Positions 10,928-21,253 are shown, counted from the stretch's first letter. The stretch: DNA of 43,772 bases from Chara braunii (GCA_003427395.1 BFEA01000556.1:609565-653336); one strand, 5' to 3'. Translations and numbers: made by a program. The notes: a model not told the origin generated them from the sequence alone.

Positions 10928-11713
10928 CCATTTGCCGCTCCATGCATCCGCACACCGTCAAACATGGTGCCCAACTGGTGGATCGAACGTCCTTGGCGCC
11001 TCAAAATTTTGCAGCAATCGTCCATTTCCTGCCAAAAAGTCGGCAGATAGTTATGAATCTCGATTGTCATTTTCAAATCCTGAATTTCCCTTTCCATCTC
11101 CAACACCCGGGCGCTCAACTCCTGGCATGAACCACAGACAGATGCCAATGCGTTCGTTGTCGAAGTAGAAGCCTCCTCAGGCGAACCCACCTGTTCGATA
11201 GACATATCTAGGAATTGGTCACTCGATGACTCCTCTCCAACAGCTGCATATGCTCGTCCGTGCATGATTTCATCATAGAACCTCCAAGTAGTTTGAGTGT
11301 GCTTCCGTGTCACACTTAGTTCATTTTCAGCTGCCTGACACCTTCTGCATGCGCCGTCCCTCTCTTGCACTGCTTGTTCAACCTCTCTCTCCAAGTCACC
11401 ATGGTAGATGCGATCATCCTCCCACATTCGCCTCCGCCTATCCATCTCTCGACAAATGTGATGGTTGTGAACGACGAGTTCGTCTGAGCATCGCTGCAGA
11501 CTCTCACGAGAAGATCGCAATCTTCTCATCACAGATATTGACAATCTTTGAGCATGTATGTTCTCTAGAGAGAACTGCTTTCTCATACGGCCCTTCCACT
11601 ACGCATTTGTACGATGTAATACAATCACCTCGTTGAACCAAATATTTGTGAAGACAGTTTACCTCCTTCTCGGTCTTCTCCATGGCATTTATCAACGTGG
11701 CCCTCTCTGTCAC
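10813..11713 (-). pseudogene. Coiled-coil protein gene within the Harbinger element, frameshifted
   Basis: The main frame (11586-10813) reads as 257 mostly helical, charged residues. They include MRRLRSSRESLQR, DRRRRMWEDDR, LEREVEQAVQERD and SARVLEMEREIQDLKM, with heptad-like spacing typical of coiled coils. Upstream, an overlapping frame from 11713 (ATLINAMEKTEKEVNCL) has the same character, so one frameshift near 11510-11590 probably splits an older, longer frame. Toward its C terminus the frame enters the 10871-10925 microsatellite and reads an alternating Arg-Glu run of ~9 pairs, then stops soon after. I do not recognise a family. It shares strand and order with the transposase and may be a third, accessory transposon gene. 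Alternatively it is a captured host fragment. Confidence 0.5.
10871..10925. repeat. (TC)n microsatellite, ~55 bp
   Basis: A pure CT run. On the minus strand it is GA and, in the coiled-coil frame, encodes alternating Arg-Glu. Confidence 0.96.
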
Positions 11714-11783
11714 GTAGCATCTTCACCTTTCGTTATGAGCCATACCTAGGAACTGTGATTCAATCTTGTTCTCCAACTCACTA

Positions 11784-13133
11784 TCAACTTACGTCCGCAT
11801 GATAACCAAGTACACTATCAACCACGCGTGTTCTCAATGCCCCCGTTAGAATTCCCACACACGGATAACCTTCGTGCACAAGGCGTCTCTCGTTGCTTGG
11901 CCAAGCTCTCGGCCGAACATGAATCGAGAGGATGGTCGTCCGCACCTCTTTCAACATCCACAACCAGTAAGCCGGGGGAGGAGGCATTGGACAAATCCTC
12001 ATGCTCATTGGGCACATCCCCCCATTTTTGAAGAAGATTATGTAAAATGCAACATGCATGGAACCCCAACCCCTCCCTTGTGATATATGTAACATGCGAC
12101 CAGTAAAAGAATTGGAACTGCATCTTAAACACAAAAAAAAACGCTCCACAACGAATCTCACGATTTTGTGGCGGGAGTGGAAGTGTTGCATTGCACGTGT
12201 GAGATTTGGTTGTTGGTCATACGGGGTAACGAGCCATGGTAGGGATAGATACCCATCGTCGCCTAGCAAATACCCATTGGGGACACCGGGAATGGCTGGC
12301 CTTTGATCACAGAACGGGTCATTCGGGTCGTCCAAAAATAATGTGCCCTGCAACTCTCTCTTATATAAGGACAAGTTCTTTAGGGTACGACCATCACCAA
12401 CTATCCCCCGAAACATAAACAAAAATCAAGGATCTTGAGCTCTGAGTCCACCACCACTTGTACAACAATCGAGAACTGATTATGTCTACCGGCGGTGACA
12501 CTCAACAAAACCGCCAAATCCCACCGTGTTCGGGTAGCAGCCTATGATGGCTTCCACGACTTCTCGAATGGTTCGTAGGCCACTAACTTTCCCCAATCCG
12601 TAGCCTGAACAATTGTGCCAATGCGCATCCCCGTGCGCCCACCTGTGGATACCATAGGCGAGTTTTTTCCCTGGAGGCAAAGAGAGTCTAAACCTCGTCG
12701 CCCGTCTCTCCAAATGTGGCCCCAACTTCCGCAAAAACCTATTGATCGTTGACCGTCGCATCCGCAGGAGACCAATGTGGTGATCATTCTCGGCATCATC
12801 ACTCGGGAGGGGATCATTCCACAAACCTGATGTCCGCCGCATCACCCACCACCTGGGCGAAGCTCGAGGTAAAAGCTTGAGGGTTTCTGCAATGGTTGGC
12901 CATAGGTAAAGCAGACCACGACCACCATGCCCCTCATCGAACAACTCGTTGTTGCCCAATCCCAAGGGGAGGTTGAAAGTTGGAAGCAAACGGAGCGGTC
13001 GCCGAATATTTGAACCCATTATCAAGTCGGTCATCTCAAATGTANCCNCCGCCATCCNCCCCGCCACGACCATGACAACAACAACGAGTTGCTCTCGTTG
13101 TTTCCTTCGCAATCGACCTATGGAGAGGACCAC
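11784..13133 (-). pseudogene. PIF/Harbinger DDE transposase, broken
   Basis: The N-terminal frame (13133-12486) begins with a basic patch (RRKQREQL). It then carries the helix-turn-helix region typical of HARBI1-like transposases: RRSTINRFLRKLGPHLERR, LPPGKKLAYGIHRWAHGD and IREVVEAI. Next comes a short frame (~12485-12422) reading VVQVVVDSELKILD. A C-terminal frame (12422-11784) holds the DDE_Tnp_4 signature, GYLLGDDGYLSLPWLVTPY with the second catalytic Asp, then RHKIVRFVVERFF with the catalytic Glu. The stretch that should hold the first catalytic Asp (a DGTH-type motif between VVEAI and VVQVVVD) is missing, so about 50 residues appear deleted. Frameshifts separate the pieces. Three N bases fall at 13045, 13048 and 13058. 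It is non-functional as read. In an intact element it would excise and insert DNA via the terminal repeats. Confidence 0.85.
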
Positions 13134-13773
13134 ACCAGTCAGGGGCTAGGACACATAAAGCAAATAGAGAAAGAGACTTCGGGCAAGGTAGGACAGACAA
13201 GCGCATAGCCATGACGGGTCCACATCGACTACAACCGCAATATTTGGCACATTGTACCACAATTTCCAGAATGTCCACCATGTTGAAGCAAAGTGTCCAA
13301 AATGTCCAACACGAATGAACCACAATGCACAACCACAATAGCCACGATGTTGGTCTTGCACCGCCAGCCATTATGTCCAACACGTTCAGCCTGTGAACAC
13401 TGCGGCCCTCGGTTCGGGACAAAGGCACTAAAGTTGGAGTCCCCCTCTAGGCAGCATGACTAAAATAAGAAAGAACACATTTCCACTCGATTCCACTGAC
13501 CTTCATGCTCGTTGTTGATGGATGGGGATGCTCATACCCATAGATAAGGGCGGATACACATGGTGCTAACATATTTGGGGTTCGATACATTACACACAAT
13601 TGTTGTTTGCAGTACTACGAAAAACTCAGTAGGGCTCACCCATCGAGCCGACTTTCGGGGCCTCATTGTCAGAGGTAACATCGTTCAATTGTCCTTTTCG
13701 ACAAAATTACGAATTATTCACATTTTTAATAAATTAAGTATTTCATGAAAACCACGAAAACAACATCACACAA
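13134..13773. other. Harbinger right subterminal region, no gene recognised
   Basis: Upstream of the transposase start on the minus strand. Repeated CAT/AACAC-rich words around 13300-13390 (for example AATGTCCA with variants) give it a slightly repetitive texture. It may hold transposase promoter DNA. No TATA element is clear. Confidence 0.4.
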
Positions 13774-13803
13774 GTAGTACTACTTCGCAAGTGGGTCCTA
13801 GCC
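13774..13803 (-). repeat. Right terminal inverted repeat of the Harbinger element
   Basis: Reverse complement of 5855-5884 with two mismatches. It ends TGGGTCCTAGCC. The sequence outside it (CCCTGACGG) does not clearly repeat the left flank. Confidence 0.85.
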
Positions 13804-15370
13804 CCTGACGGAAGTATTTAGCACACACCGGTCCGTCCAGTAAACGCTACTGCCACCCCCGCTTCGTTGTGTGTGTCCTTAACCATGCTTGTTGTCCCAT
13901 AAGGCAGAGCAAGCCAATGGGCCTCGTCGGGCGGTGCAAAAAAACAAACGAAACGACCCTGAAAATCGCAAGGTCTCGTGAGACCGAAAATCACCATTTC
14001 GTTTCGTCCGTTGCACCACCGCCGCACAACACACTCAAAATTACTTGTGGAAACGGCCTGACGAGTTCGTGAGGGGCCTCATAGGTGCAAATGTCCATTT
14101 TTTTTTTACGGACACTCTTTGGACCAATGTGCTGCACTCGCGCGGATTCGCAGCTCCATCGCCAAACCTTCAGAGGACCTATGAGTTTGCGTGAGTTACA
14201 GGTGGGGATGGCAGTTGCTCGTCCTCACACTCGTGAACTTCGAGTCTAACACCATTCGTGAGTTTTCACTGACAACATCCGGGAAAACATTCGTGAAACG
14301 AAGTAGGTTTTTTTTTGTGTAGCGTATCGCCTGGCGAGCCCAAATGAATGAAGAAATCACGACAAACAAGGGGGACCAACAAACAATCACAACAAAAGAA
14401 ACTCAAAAAACAAAAAAGAGAAAAAAAATAAAATGAAAAAGTGGTGTGGTCGGCAGGAACAGTCAGTTGTTTTCTTTCGGAAGGTCGGCGCTTGCCCTGT
14501 CTTGTTCCGCTGAACAACACCTCCTCAACTCTGTGCCTTTCCCCTTTCCTCCCCAATTTAAGGCTCCATATCCCTTTTTCAGGTTTTGGTGTTTTCCAGA
14601 TCTAGGGCTTAGCGTTGTTCAAGGCGTCGAAAACATGAGAGATGAGATGTGGCGTTGGGTCGGCAGCACTTTGGGGCATGCCTCGTCTCCGCTCCGGGGC
14701 CCGTTTTTGCTCCGGACCCCATCTCCAACCCAGAGCTCGGCGGAGCCCTTCCTCCTCTCCGTGTGGTTGGAGATGTGGGGGCAGGGGAAAAAATAAAGGT
14801 CAAGAGGAAAAGATGTGGAGAAAACAAGTCCATGAAAAAAGTTGATGGAAAAACAAAGGGAAAAAAAATCCTCACCGTGCCAATCTCACCGAATGCTCCG
14901 AAAAAAAAAAAAAACTTTGGTGGAAGCATAATCCCATGTTATGGCGGAAGATACGTCCTCCATTGTGCACATTTGGTGAGTCGTTTGGTGAGGCTTAAGG
15001 CATCCGCACACTGGAACTTTTTCTTCTAGGATCTGAACATTATTGTGGTTAGATTCGCCCAGGTGTAGTCGTAATTGTTTATGGATACATTTGGGAAAGT
15101 GCTAGTATGAGTATGTTCTGAAATTAGCGGTACGATACCATTCCTGGATTTGTGGCGTCGTATGCTCTGGCGAATTGTAACCGAATGATTGAGCTATGGA
15201 CGAATGGGCGGTTCGATGATCCGCTCATCACACTGGTGATAGGACGTTCCATACAAATCTGAACGTGTTAACCAGCAACAAGCATGGTGGAGTCACTTTT
15301 TCTCTTCGTCATTTTTTCCTTTTTTTTTTTCCCTTTTTTTTTCGTTTGTCTCTCTGTGCACATAACTTTG
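13804..15370. other. Intergenic stretch, no gene recognised
   Basis: Short overlapping open frames on both strands, A/T homopolymer patches (14099-14109, 14309-14317, 14899-14915, 15322-15350) and a GC-richer part (14640-14780). No domains recognised. The open frames at 14446-15029 overlap each other in different frames and look accidental. Confidence 0.45.
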
Positions 15371-16010
15371 TCACTAGGCATTTAAAAAAACTATGGAAGA
15401 TTTTAACTATCATGCCAAACGGGCGACATACAAGTATCTTCTGGTTGCTTTCGACGCTGGCAACTCCCTTTGCAGTCTGTTTGATAAGCAAAGGGATGGT
15501 GGTAGATATGCACTGCTACAGATGGAACTGGCCTTTCGAATCCACAAAACACATGTGGTGGGAATGTCCTGCGTCGAAGAGGATCTGGGGATGGTAGGAG
15601 CGACCTTGGAAGGAGATGGGAGGGGAAAAAGTGGAATGGAACGAACAATGGGCCCTACTGGGTTTACTTCTTAAGAGTTCAACTGGGAAGAAGGGGTGGA
15701 GCTACATAGCTCATGTGGTCAGGTATATAATATGCGAGATAATCTGGGTTGATAAAAACAAGATCTGATTTGCGAAAAAACTCTCTTCGACATTGAAATT
15801 AAACTCAGAATCAAACAGGGCTTGAAACGGGTTATCAACATTGACTGGAGGAGGAAAGTCAAAGGGAAAGGTATCAAACATCAATGGTGTTGGTTTCACA
15901 AAACCTGGGCCCAGAGGAACAGACTGGTAACAGTAAATGGGCCAAGGGTCCTGAAGTTTTCCACCTGGATTACCAACTTGAGAAAAAATAAAAATGGTAG
16001 GATATAGCTA
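15371..16010 (+). pseudogene. LINE ORF2 3' remnant (zinc-binding region), 5'-truncated
   Basis: The most C-terminal part of the same LINE family as at 3741-5340 and 36456-43705. The frame ending at 15597 reads FESTKHMWWECPASKRIWGW, a zf-RVT-like segment. In shifted frames it continues with WNEQWALLGLL and then GWSYIAHVVRYIICEIIW (about 15646-15755), matching GWGYIAMVCRGAVMETLW in the minus-strand copy. At 15822-16007 the segment FHKTWAQRNRLVTV matches FHKTWAKNSSFASI. Multiple frameshifts and stops are present and nothing upstream of the zinc-binding region remains, so this is a dead, strongly truncated insertion. Confidence 0.78.
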
Positions 16011-16579
16011 AGGAGGGTGGCATTACAAACTATGACACTCAGTTCATTAGGGTCATGGTGGACCGTTATGAGAGTGTTTGTAGAACTTGGACCCCTGGTC
16101 CTTTGGGTCGTGCTAGTCTCAGACTTAGGTAGTGTAGCAGGGTTCGTTAGTGGCGCAGATAATTGGAGGTGGTAACTCACTCACGGTTGTCAATCCACAA
16201 GCTAATCAGGCACTACTTCAATTCAATACAAAAGCAATTTTCAAAGGTTAGGCCTAAGATCAGTTAAAACTCTGAGAGCTAGTATGTAACCTGGAACTCC
16301 AGAGCGGCAGTTCCGTAGGCAAGTGTTTGTAAGCTAAGCTGGTTTATGATGTCAGTACTCCGAGTTGAATTGTGACGTCCCCGACCTCTTGGTTGGATTC
16401 TATAATGAATTAAGTGTTTAAGGGGAATAAAAATAACTTTGTCACTCTACCTTATCCTCATCGGGGGACAACCATATATTTTTCTCTCACCTCACATATT
16501 TTTTAACTAACATTCTGCTATGTCATGGAACATATTTTTTCTTTCATTACCTACCTACCACTGTCATGTGCAAGGCTAA
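16011..16579. other. LINE 3' flank and intergenic DNA
   Basis: No gene recognised. It begins as likely LINE 3' untranslated sequence. No clear poly(A) tail is visible, and the TAA at 16577-16579 precedes the next candidate element. Confidence 0.4.
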
Positions 16580-16791
16580 GGGCATACTCACGATGCGATC
16601 CTAAATCCGCAAAATATGCAGATTTAGGAAGGGCGGATTTGAGGTTTTGGGCATGGTTTCGATCGCACTGCTGTACCTTTTTAGATGGGACAAGGCCCTG
16701 GTGGTCTGGAGCAATGGTGATTTGGTACTTCGCTGGTCACACGACACTGTCCACAAATTGTGCAAGAACTTCCGTGAACGAATTTTCACCA

Positions 16792-17577
16792 AGGGATAAT
16801 TTACGAAATACCCTTATAAGTTGAGATATATACCAAAATGCCTCTAAAAGATGTGGGTAGATCAGAATACCCCTTTGGCACGAAAAATGTTATACGAAAT
16901 GCCCTCGGCGTGGGTTAGACCTGCTATCTTTGCAAAATACCTCTACCGAATATTGTCCATCTTTGCAAAATGTCCCGGTATTTGCGAACTTTTCCCATAC
17001 CCTATTTATTTTCATTTTACCTTTAGTGGCTCAGGTCATCTTTGCGTTTTGGCCCCTCGTCAAGAGAGAGACAGACACAAATATACACACACACACACAC
17101 ACGCACACACACACGCACACACACACGCACACACACACGCACACACACACACATACACACATACAGGGAGAGAGAGAGAGTTCGTATGATGATTTAAAAG
17201 ATTGTGACTCGACATAGGAGGAGTTGGAGATGGGGAACCTTACCAAGAAGGACAATAAATGAAGCTGCCAAACACAGTGTGAGACATCGATAGAGACTTC
17301 GAACGAGTTTGAAAGTTTTAATCACTGAGGCAAACTGCTCCGTCGACGGGCCTGGGGATTATTGCGCAAAGTTGCCCATCCGGTATGGAGGGCAAACCGG
17401 GTAAAACAAGGTGTAGGCCCAAGCCCCAACGGCGTGGTCCGGATTGCAAATTTGCACATGGCCTTGACAGAGGCAAAACGCAAAGAATGAGGTCTAAAAG
17501 GGTATTTTGTTCTACCCACATCTTTTAGAGGCATTTTGACATATATCTCAACTTATACGGGTATTTTGCAAATATCC
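16792..17577. mobile_element. Non-autonomous Mutator-like element, 786 bp, 9 bp target duplication
   Basis: The 9 bp TTTTCACCA occurs exactly at 16783-16791 and 17578-17586, immediately outside ~80 bp terminal inverted repeats. The left end reads AGGGATAATTTACGAAATAC and the right end, reverse-complemented, GGATATTTGCAAAATACCC. Both continue with TATAAGTTGAGATATAT and AAAATGCCTCTAAAAGATG. A 9 bp target duplication, long inverted repeats and a GGGATAATT-like start are hallmarks of Mutator-like elements. There is no transposase. The centre carries an AC microsatellite (17085-17165). Confidence 0.85.
17085..17165. repeat. (AC)n microsatellite with GC variants
   Basis: An AC run punctuated by regular CGCACACACACA units (about 14 bp spacing), ending in ACATACACACATACA. 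It sits near the middle of the Mutator-like element. Confidence 0.95.
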
Positions 17578-18219
17578 TTTTCACCAATTCTCGAAGAAAA
17601 TACGAAAAAATAGGGGTTGGTCCTTTCGTGAATTGGTGGTGTGGATCGGTGGTTCGCGCGTGGATCGTGAGTTCCTGCTAAGTACTCCGACGTGAGTTTC
17701 GGCGTGTATTCCTGCTAGACCCGGAAGGAAGACCCTACACTTCGAATGAACTGCTGCTGAGCGCTAATCTGCGCCATGGACCGGGGTCGGCAGGGCCCGG
17801 CCGTACTCCGTGGACTGGAGCAGTAGTGGGCATCTGCCATCGCTGCGCCTGGTTGTCCTACTGCCCGCCCAGCGTCTAGCCTGGGCGTATGCGGGGTTCG
17901 CACATGGCAGCTTAGGCGACGACACATCGACGCGATTGCTGCAAGATAATTCATGAGAGTTAGCGCGTTCTTTCTCGACCGATTGTGACAATAACGATAG
18001 GGGTGTGCATAGTGGCGGCTGATGATGGCGAATCTGGCGATGGCGAGTCTAGATGAACAGCGGACGGGTGCTACCGCATGGCTTACTACAGTTCAAGTGA
18101 GCAGTGCGCGTCTAAATCGGTTGGTGGCGAAGTTGAGATTGGCGGCGACCGAAAGGATGGTGCCGTCGCTTTCATGGATCCAAGATACAGAGCGAAGTCT
18201 GATGGAGATTACATAGGGA

Positions 18220-18473
18220 TTGAAGAAGGGGCCTTCCCCCCATCAAGAAGTACGCATGGATCATCTACGGTTGCAAGGCCTGATGTGGTACTACTATATG
18301 GAGTTTGAGGAGGGGCAAACTCTTTGCGCTACGATGGAAGACCGATGCTACGAAGAAGAAGACAAAACTGAGGATGGCGTACACGACATCAACTCCGTCG
18401 CGGACAACGCTATGAAAACAGACAGAAACGCCGACAACGATTTCGCCTACACCGCCGGTATCCGCAATAACAA

Positions 18474-18510
<37 letters not shown>

Positions 18511-18876
18511 AATAACAATAACGACAACAACAACAACGACAACAATGGCAACGACAGACCTGCTGAAACGACGCTCACATATGTACAGACCATTAGTATT
18601 GATAACACTAACTGCACCGACGATGATAAGACCGCGCAGGACATCGGCAGGGAAGGAGGGATTTCGAGTTCGTGCTCGTTGGGGAGAAATATTGATTACA
18701 TCAGCAACAAAAAACAAATCAACGTTGCTGGTGACAACAACAACAACAACAACAGGAATAACAATGATGATTCTCATGGTGGGGCAAGTGCGATTGGGGA
18801 TTCTCTTCCCCCCCTCTTCCCCTTCCTTTCCTTCTTTTTGTTGGATTTTGATTGGGGGGATGGGCAAGTGGGGTGA
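18220..18876 (+). CDS. Unrecognised 218-codon open frame with an Asn run
   Basis: An open frame with an Asn-rich centre (about residues 83-110, with scattered Asp) encoded by an AAC repeat at 18475-18540. A second, shorter AAC stretch lies near 18738-18760. The flanks are acidic with several Asp/Glu/Thr residues. No domain, signal peptide or membrane segment is apparent. The minus strand is also open across most of it (200 codons, Val-rich), so openness is weak evidence. It could be an exon of an unrecognised gene or just repeat-driven open sequence inside the candidate 16580-19800 element. Confidence 0.2.
18475..18540. repeat. (AAC)n trinucleotide microsatellite
   Basis: About twenty near-perfect AAC units with a few AAT and GAC variants. 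Confidence 0.95.
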
Positions 18877-18997
18877 CCGAATGGACTGAGTGGAAAACAG
18901 GAAGGATGTGTGGGGGTGCGAGGAGAGAGATGGTGGCGCGAAGGGGTAGTTTAGAGAATGCTAGACAGAAAGATGGGATGTGACCACAAGGTTTGGC

Positions 18998-19506
18998 CAC
19001 GTGGCAACAAAATAACCATGCCTTGGGTATGGGCTTGCTTATCTGTTTGCCACGTGTAATTGTTGATCTTAATTTGTCACGAGTAATTGGCGATCCCAAT
19101 ATGTATGAATTTCGTAAATATGGCTGCCGCACAGGGATTGTCATTTCAATTGCGCTACAAATTCGCCACGTGGCAGCGCAGGAGGAACAATAGTGTTATG
19201 CATTGGGGCAGCCTATGTGGGTTCACTGCTGTTCTGTAAAGTGGGTCACAATGATGAATCTGAGTTTTGTTCTGGGATTCGCCACAATTGACTTTCTACC
19301 TCCCTACTTTGATTACCTCTTCTCCTCATGGCGCAGTAAGTCTATTTCTAGAATAAGATGAGGGTTTCTGAGTAGGGATATATCTTTAGTGTGATGGTAG
19401 TTAATCCCCTCGGTTGAGGGCAATCAATGCTGCTCATTAGGTTGAATGGAGCGTGCCTACGTGTTGGCTCATCAATTGCTCATGATTATAGTAGGATGAG
19501 CACGTG
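18998..19506. promoter_or_regulatory. Cluster of four CACGTG G-boxes
   Basis: CACGTG occurs at 18998-19003, 19051-19056, 19167-19172 and 19501-19506; three are in a GCCACGTG context. In plants this hexamer binds bZIP and bHLH factors. No gene start follows, so the regulatory role is speculative, and the sites may simply be part of the repeat. Confidence 0.25.
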
Positions 19507-19535
19507 GCATGTTATATGACATCTGGTTGTTTACA

Positions 19536-19630
19536 GGGACGCTGGACCCGTTTTCCAGCAGGTGATGCTCCCCACCAATAGATGGAGTCTCCCCGAGTAT
19601 AAAAAAAATAAAAAGCGTAAAAATAAATAG
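19536..19630 (+). repeat. Dispersed repeat copy 2 with an A-rich tail
   Basis: GGGACGCTGGACCCGTTTTC, then CAGCAGGTG and CCACCAATAGATGGAG, as in the copies at 5682 and 40907. It is followed at once by an A-rich tract (about 19600-19630) like a retroelement tail. A perfect hairpin, GTCACCTC-TG-GAGGTGAC, lies just beyond at 19641-19658. Confidence 0.65.
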
Positions 19631-19822
19631 GGTATTTGCAGTCACCTCTGGAGGTGACCGCCCCTTGCCCCACATCTATACAGACCGCTGACAAATGGGC
19701 GCACGAATAGTACATTTAGGACTTTGGCAAATCTGTGTGACCGATCCTCTACCTTTTTTGGAGGGAATTTGGGGTTGTAGGTCCCAGTGTGAGTATGCCC
19801 TAAAAGGAGTGCGAGTGCCTGA

Positions 19823-19942
19823 GATCATACTCACACGGGGACTTTTCTACTTATTTTTGGATGTAATTGCGGCCTGATGTATGCAGGTCTGGCTGTAAAA
19901 GTGGCCAGATGTATTAAAGGTAGTGCTAGTGTAAGTATGCCC
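19823..19942. mobile_element. 120 bp MITE-like element with TGA flanks
   Basis: The left end GATCATACTCACACGGGGAC and the right end (reverse complement GGGCATACTTACACTAGCAC) resemble the termini of the 16580-19800 candidate. TGA directly flanks both sides (19820-19822 and 19943-19945), a 3 bp duplication in the TNA form. No coding capacity. Confidence 0.5.
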
Positions 19943-20190
19943 TGATTGTCCCTAAATGGAATGTGCGGTCCCTAAATAGAATGTGCGTGGCCGCGTTAGG
20001 TCCGTGTTGTTGTTCTCTTCCCCTTGCCTCCACGTTGATGTTGTACTATACCATCTAATCTAACAAGAGATGGAATTGACGATGCCAAACCTGTAACTGA
20101 GTCTCTCCTCGAGGAGGGCATGGGCATACATACTCACGTTCACAGGTGGTCGCTATGCGGGTGCCAAGGACATACAAACGCGAGTGCTAA

Positions 20191-20247
20191 GAGCATATTC
20201 ACATGGACACTTTCCTTGGTGCATATGACGGAAAGGAGAACATGCCC
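20191..20247. mobile_element. Degenerate short element with GAGCATATTCAC terminus
   Basis: GAGCATATTCAC after TAA (20188-20190) and a CATGCCC end before TAA (20248-20250) resemble the neighbouring family. At 57 bp it would be a heavily deleted copy or a coincidence. Confidence 0.25.
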
Positions 20248-20296
20248 TAAGGTCCTGAGCCACTGTGGAGTGTTTTTGAAAGTCCTAGTATCAATA

Positions 20297-20683
20297 GGGC
20301 CTAGTTGCACTGCTCGCCATCCGCCACAAGTTTTCGTGGCGGATGGGTGGAGAGTGAAAAAAATGAGAATCGTGTTGAACTGGAGGCCTGGTTCTACTTA
20401 CTCACCACAATATTTCTTCTACAAAAAAGTTAAAATTTTTTGTCTGCCTGATCTTGACTCGTGAAGCCGTGCACTCTCCAGAAAGTTGTTTTGTGGAGAG
20501 GTCCGACGACCGCCCTCCACAAACTGCCGTGCACGGGCGGGGAAACCGAAAACACTCGCCAAAACTTGTGTCGACGGTGTGGTGAGCAGTCTAACATATT
20601 TTTCATTTGCCAAGTTTGGCGAGTAAGTGCAACCGGGCGCCTACTCTCCAACTTGGTGTATGGAGAGTAGTGCAACCAGGCCC
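20297..20683. mobile_element. 387 bp MITE-like element with an internal perfect hairpin
   Basis: The left end GGGCCTAGTTGCACTGCTCG matches the reverse complement of the right end, GGGCCTGGTTGCACTACTC. ATA lies just outside both ends. Inside, CCATCCGCCAC (20317-20327) pairs perfectly with GTGGCGGATGG (20336-20346). Related words recur internally (GGCCTGGTTCTACTTACTC near 20392; AGTAAGTGCAACCGGGCGCC near 20622), so it may be a nested pair. Confidence 0.45.
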
Positions 20684-20889
20684 ATAGTTAGTTACTTGTG
20701 TGTACCATTCAGTTCAGCCAGATGGGCTATGTGCGTGAGGGCATTACTAGTGCATATCGCGGTCAGATGCATCCACCAAACTCCGCATTTGGGCGCTCTC
20801 CGAGTCCGAATCACGCCAGCATGTACTCCAACTAGGGTATCACTTTCCAGGATTAGCTCACCAACTGAATGTTTTGACGATTAAAAAAT

Positions 20890-21192
20890 GGGGAAATTTG
20901 TCTGGCACCCCTTTAATTTCCATTATTTTGCATGGTGCCCCTTTAATTTCTATTATTTTGCATTGCGCCCCTCCGACGGCCCACTTACCCCGGCGTGCCC
21001 CTTGGGCCTCTGAACTCTCCTGCATGCCCCTGGCAGCAAGGCGCAAAACTTTCCATGGTGCCCTTACTGGACGGCCAGTCTCATTTCACTGGTCCCTGTG
21101 GGATATGCCCTTATGAGCGGCATACATCTTTCCATCATGCCCTCAGACCAGAAATTCAGATTTGAAGCACATGGTGGCTGCCGCAAAAAATG

Positions 21193-21253
<61 letters not shown>

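Larger units (their letters stand above)
5855..13803. mobile_element. Decayed PIF/Harbinger DNA transposon (~7.95 kb)
   Basis: Bounded by 30 bp inverted repeats, GGCTAGGACCCACTTG and onward, at 5855-5884 and 13774-13803 (28 of 30 positions match). It holds the gene pair typical of the superfamily: a Myb/SANT-like DNA-binding protein (7460-8146 onward, +) and a DDE transposase (13133-11784, -). An extra coiled-coil frame (11713-10813, -) lies between. The family normally duplicates a 3 bp TWA/TNA target, but I could not identify a convincing target duplication, so the exact termini are uncertain by a few bases. Two TC tracts and a 1.3 kb minisatellite inflate the element. All three genes are broken, so it is not autonomous. 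Confidence 0.82.
16580..19800. mobile_element. Candidate TAA-flanked element with 12 bp terminal inverted repeats
   Basis: GGGCATACTCAC at 16580-16591 and its exact reverse complement at 19789-19800 are each flanked outside by TAA (16577-16579 and 19801-19803). That is the arrangement expected for PIF/Harbinger or Tourist-like insertions. Weaker similarity continues a few bases inward. The interior holds the Mutator-like element at 16792, an AAC-repeat frame at 18220 and dispersed repeat copy 2 at 19536, but no transposase. Closely similar termini recur at 19823-19942, so two separate solo or truncated elements could be mistaken for one. Confidence 0.45.

Noticed and set aside
14446-15029. 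Two overlapping ~120-codon frames
   Set aside because: They overlap in different frames, contain no recognisable domain and end in A-rich sequence.
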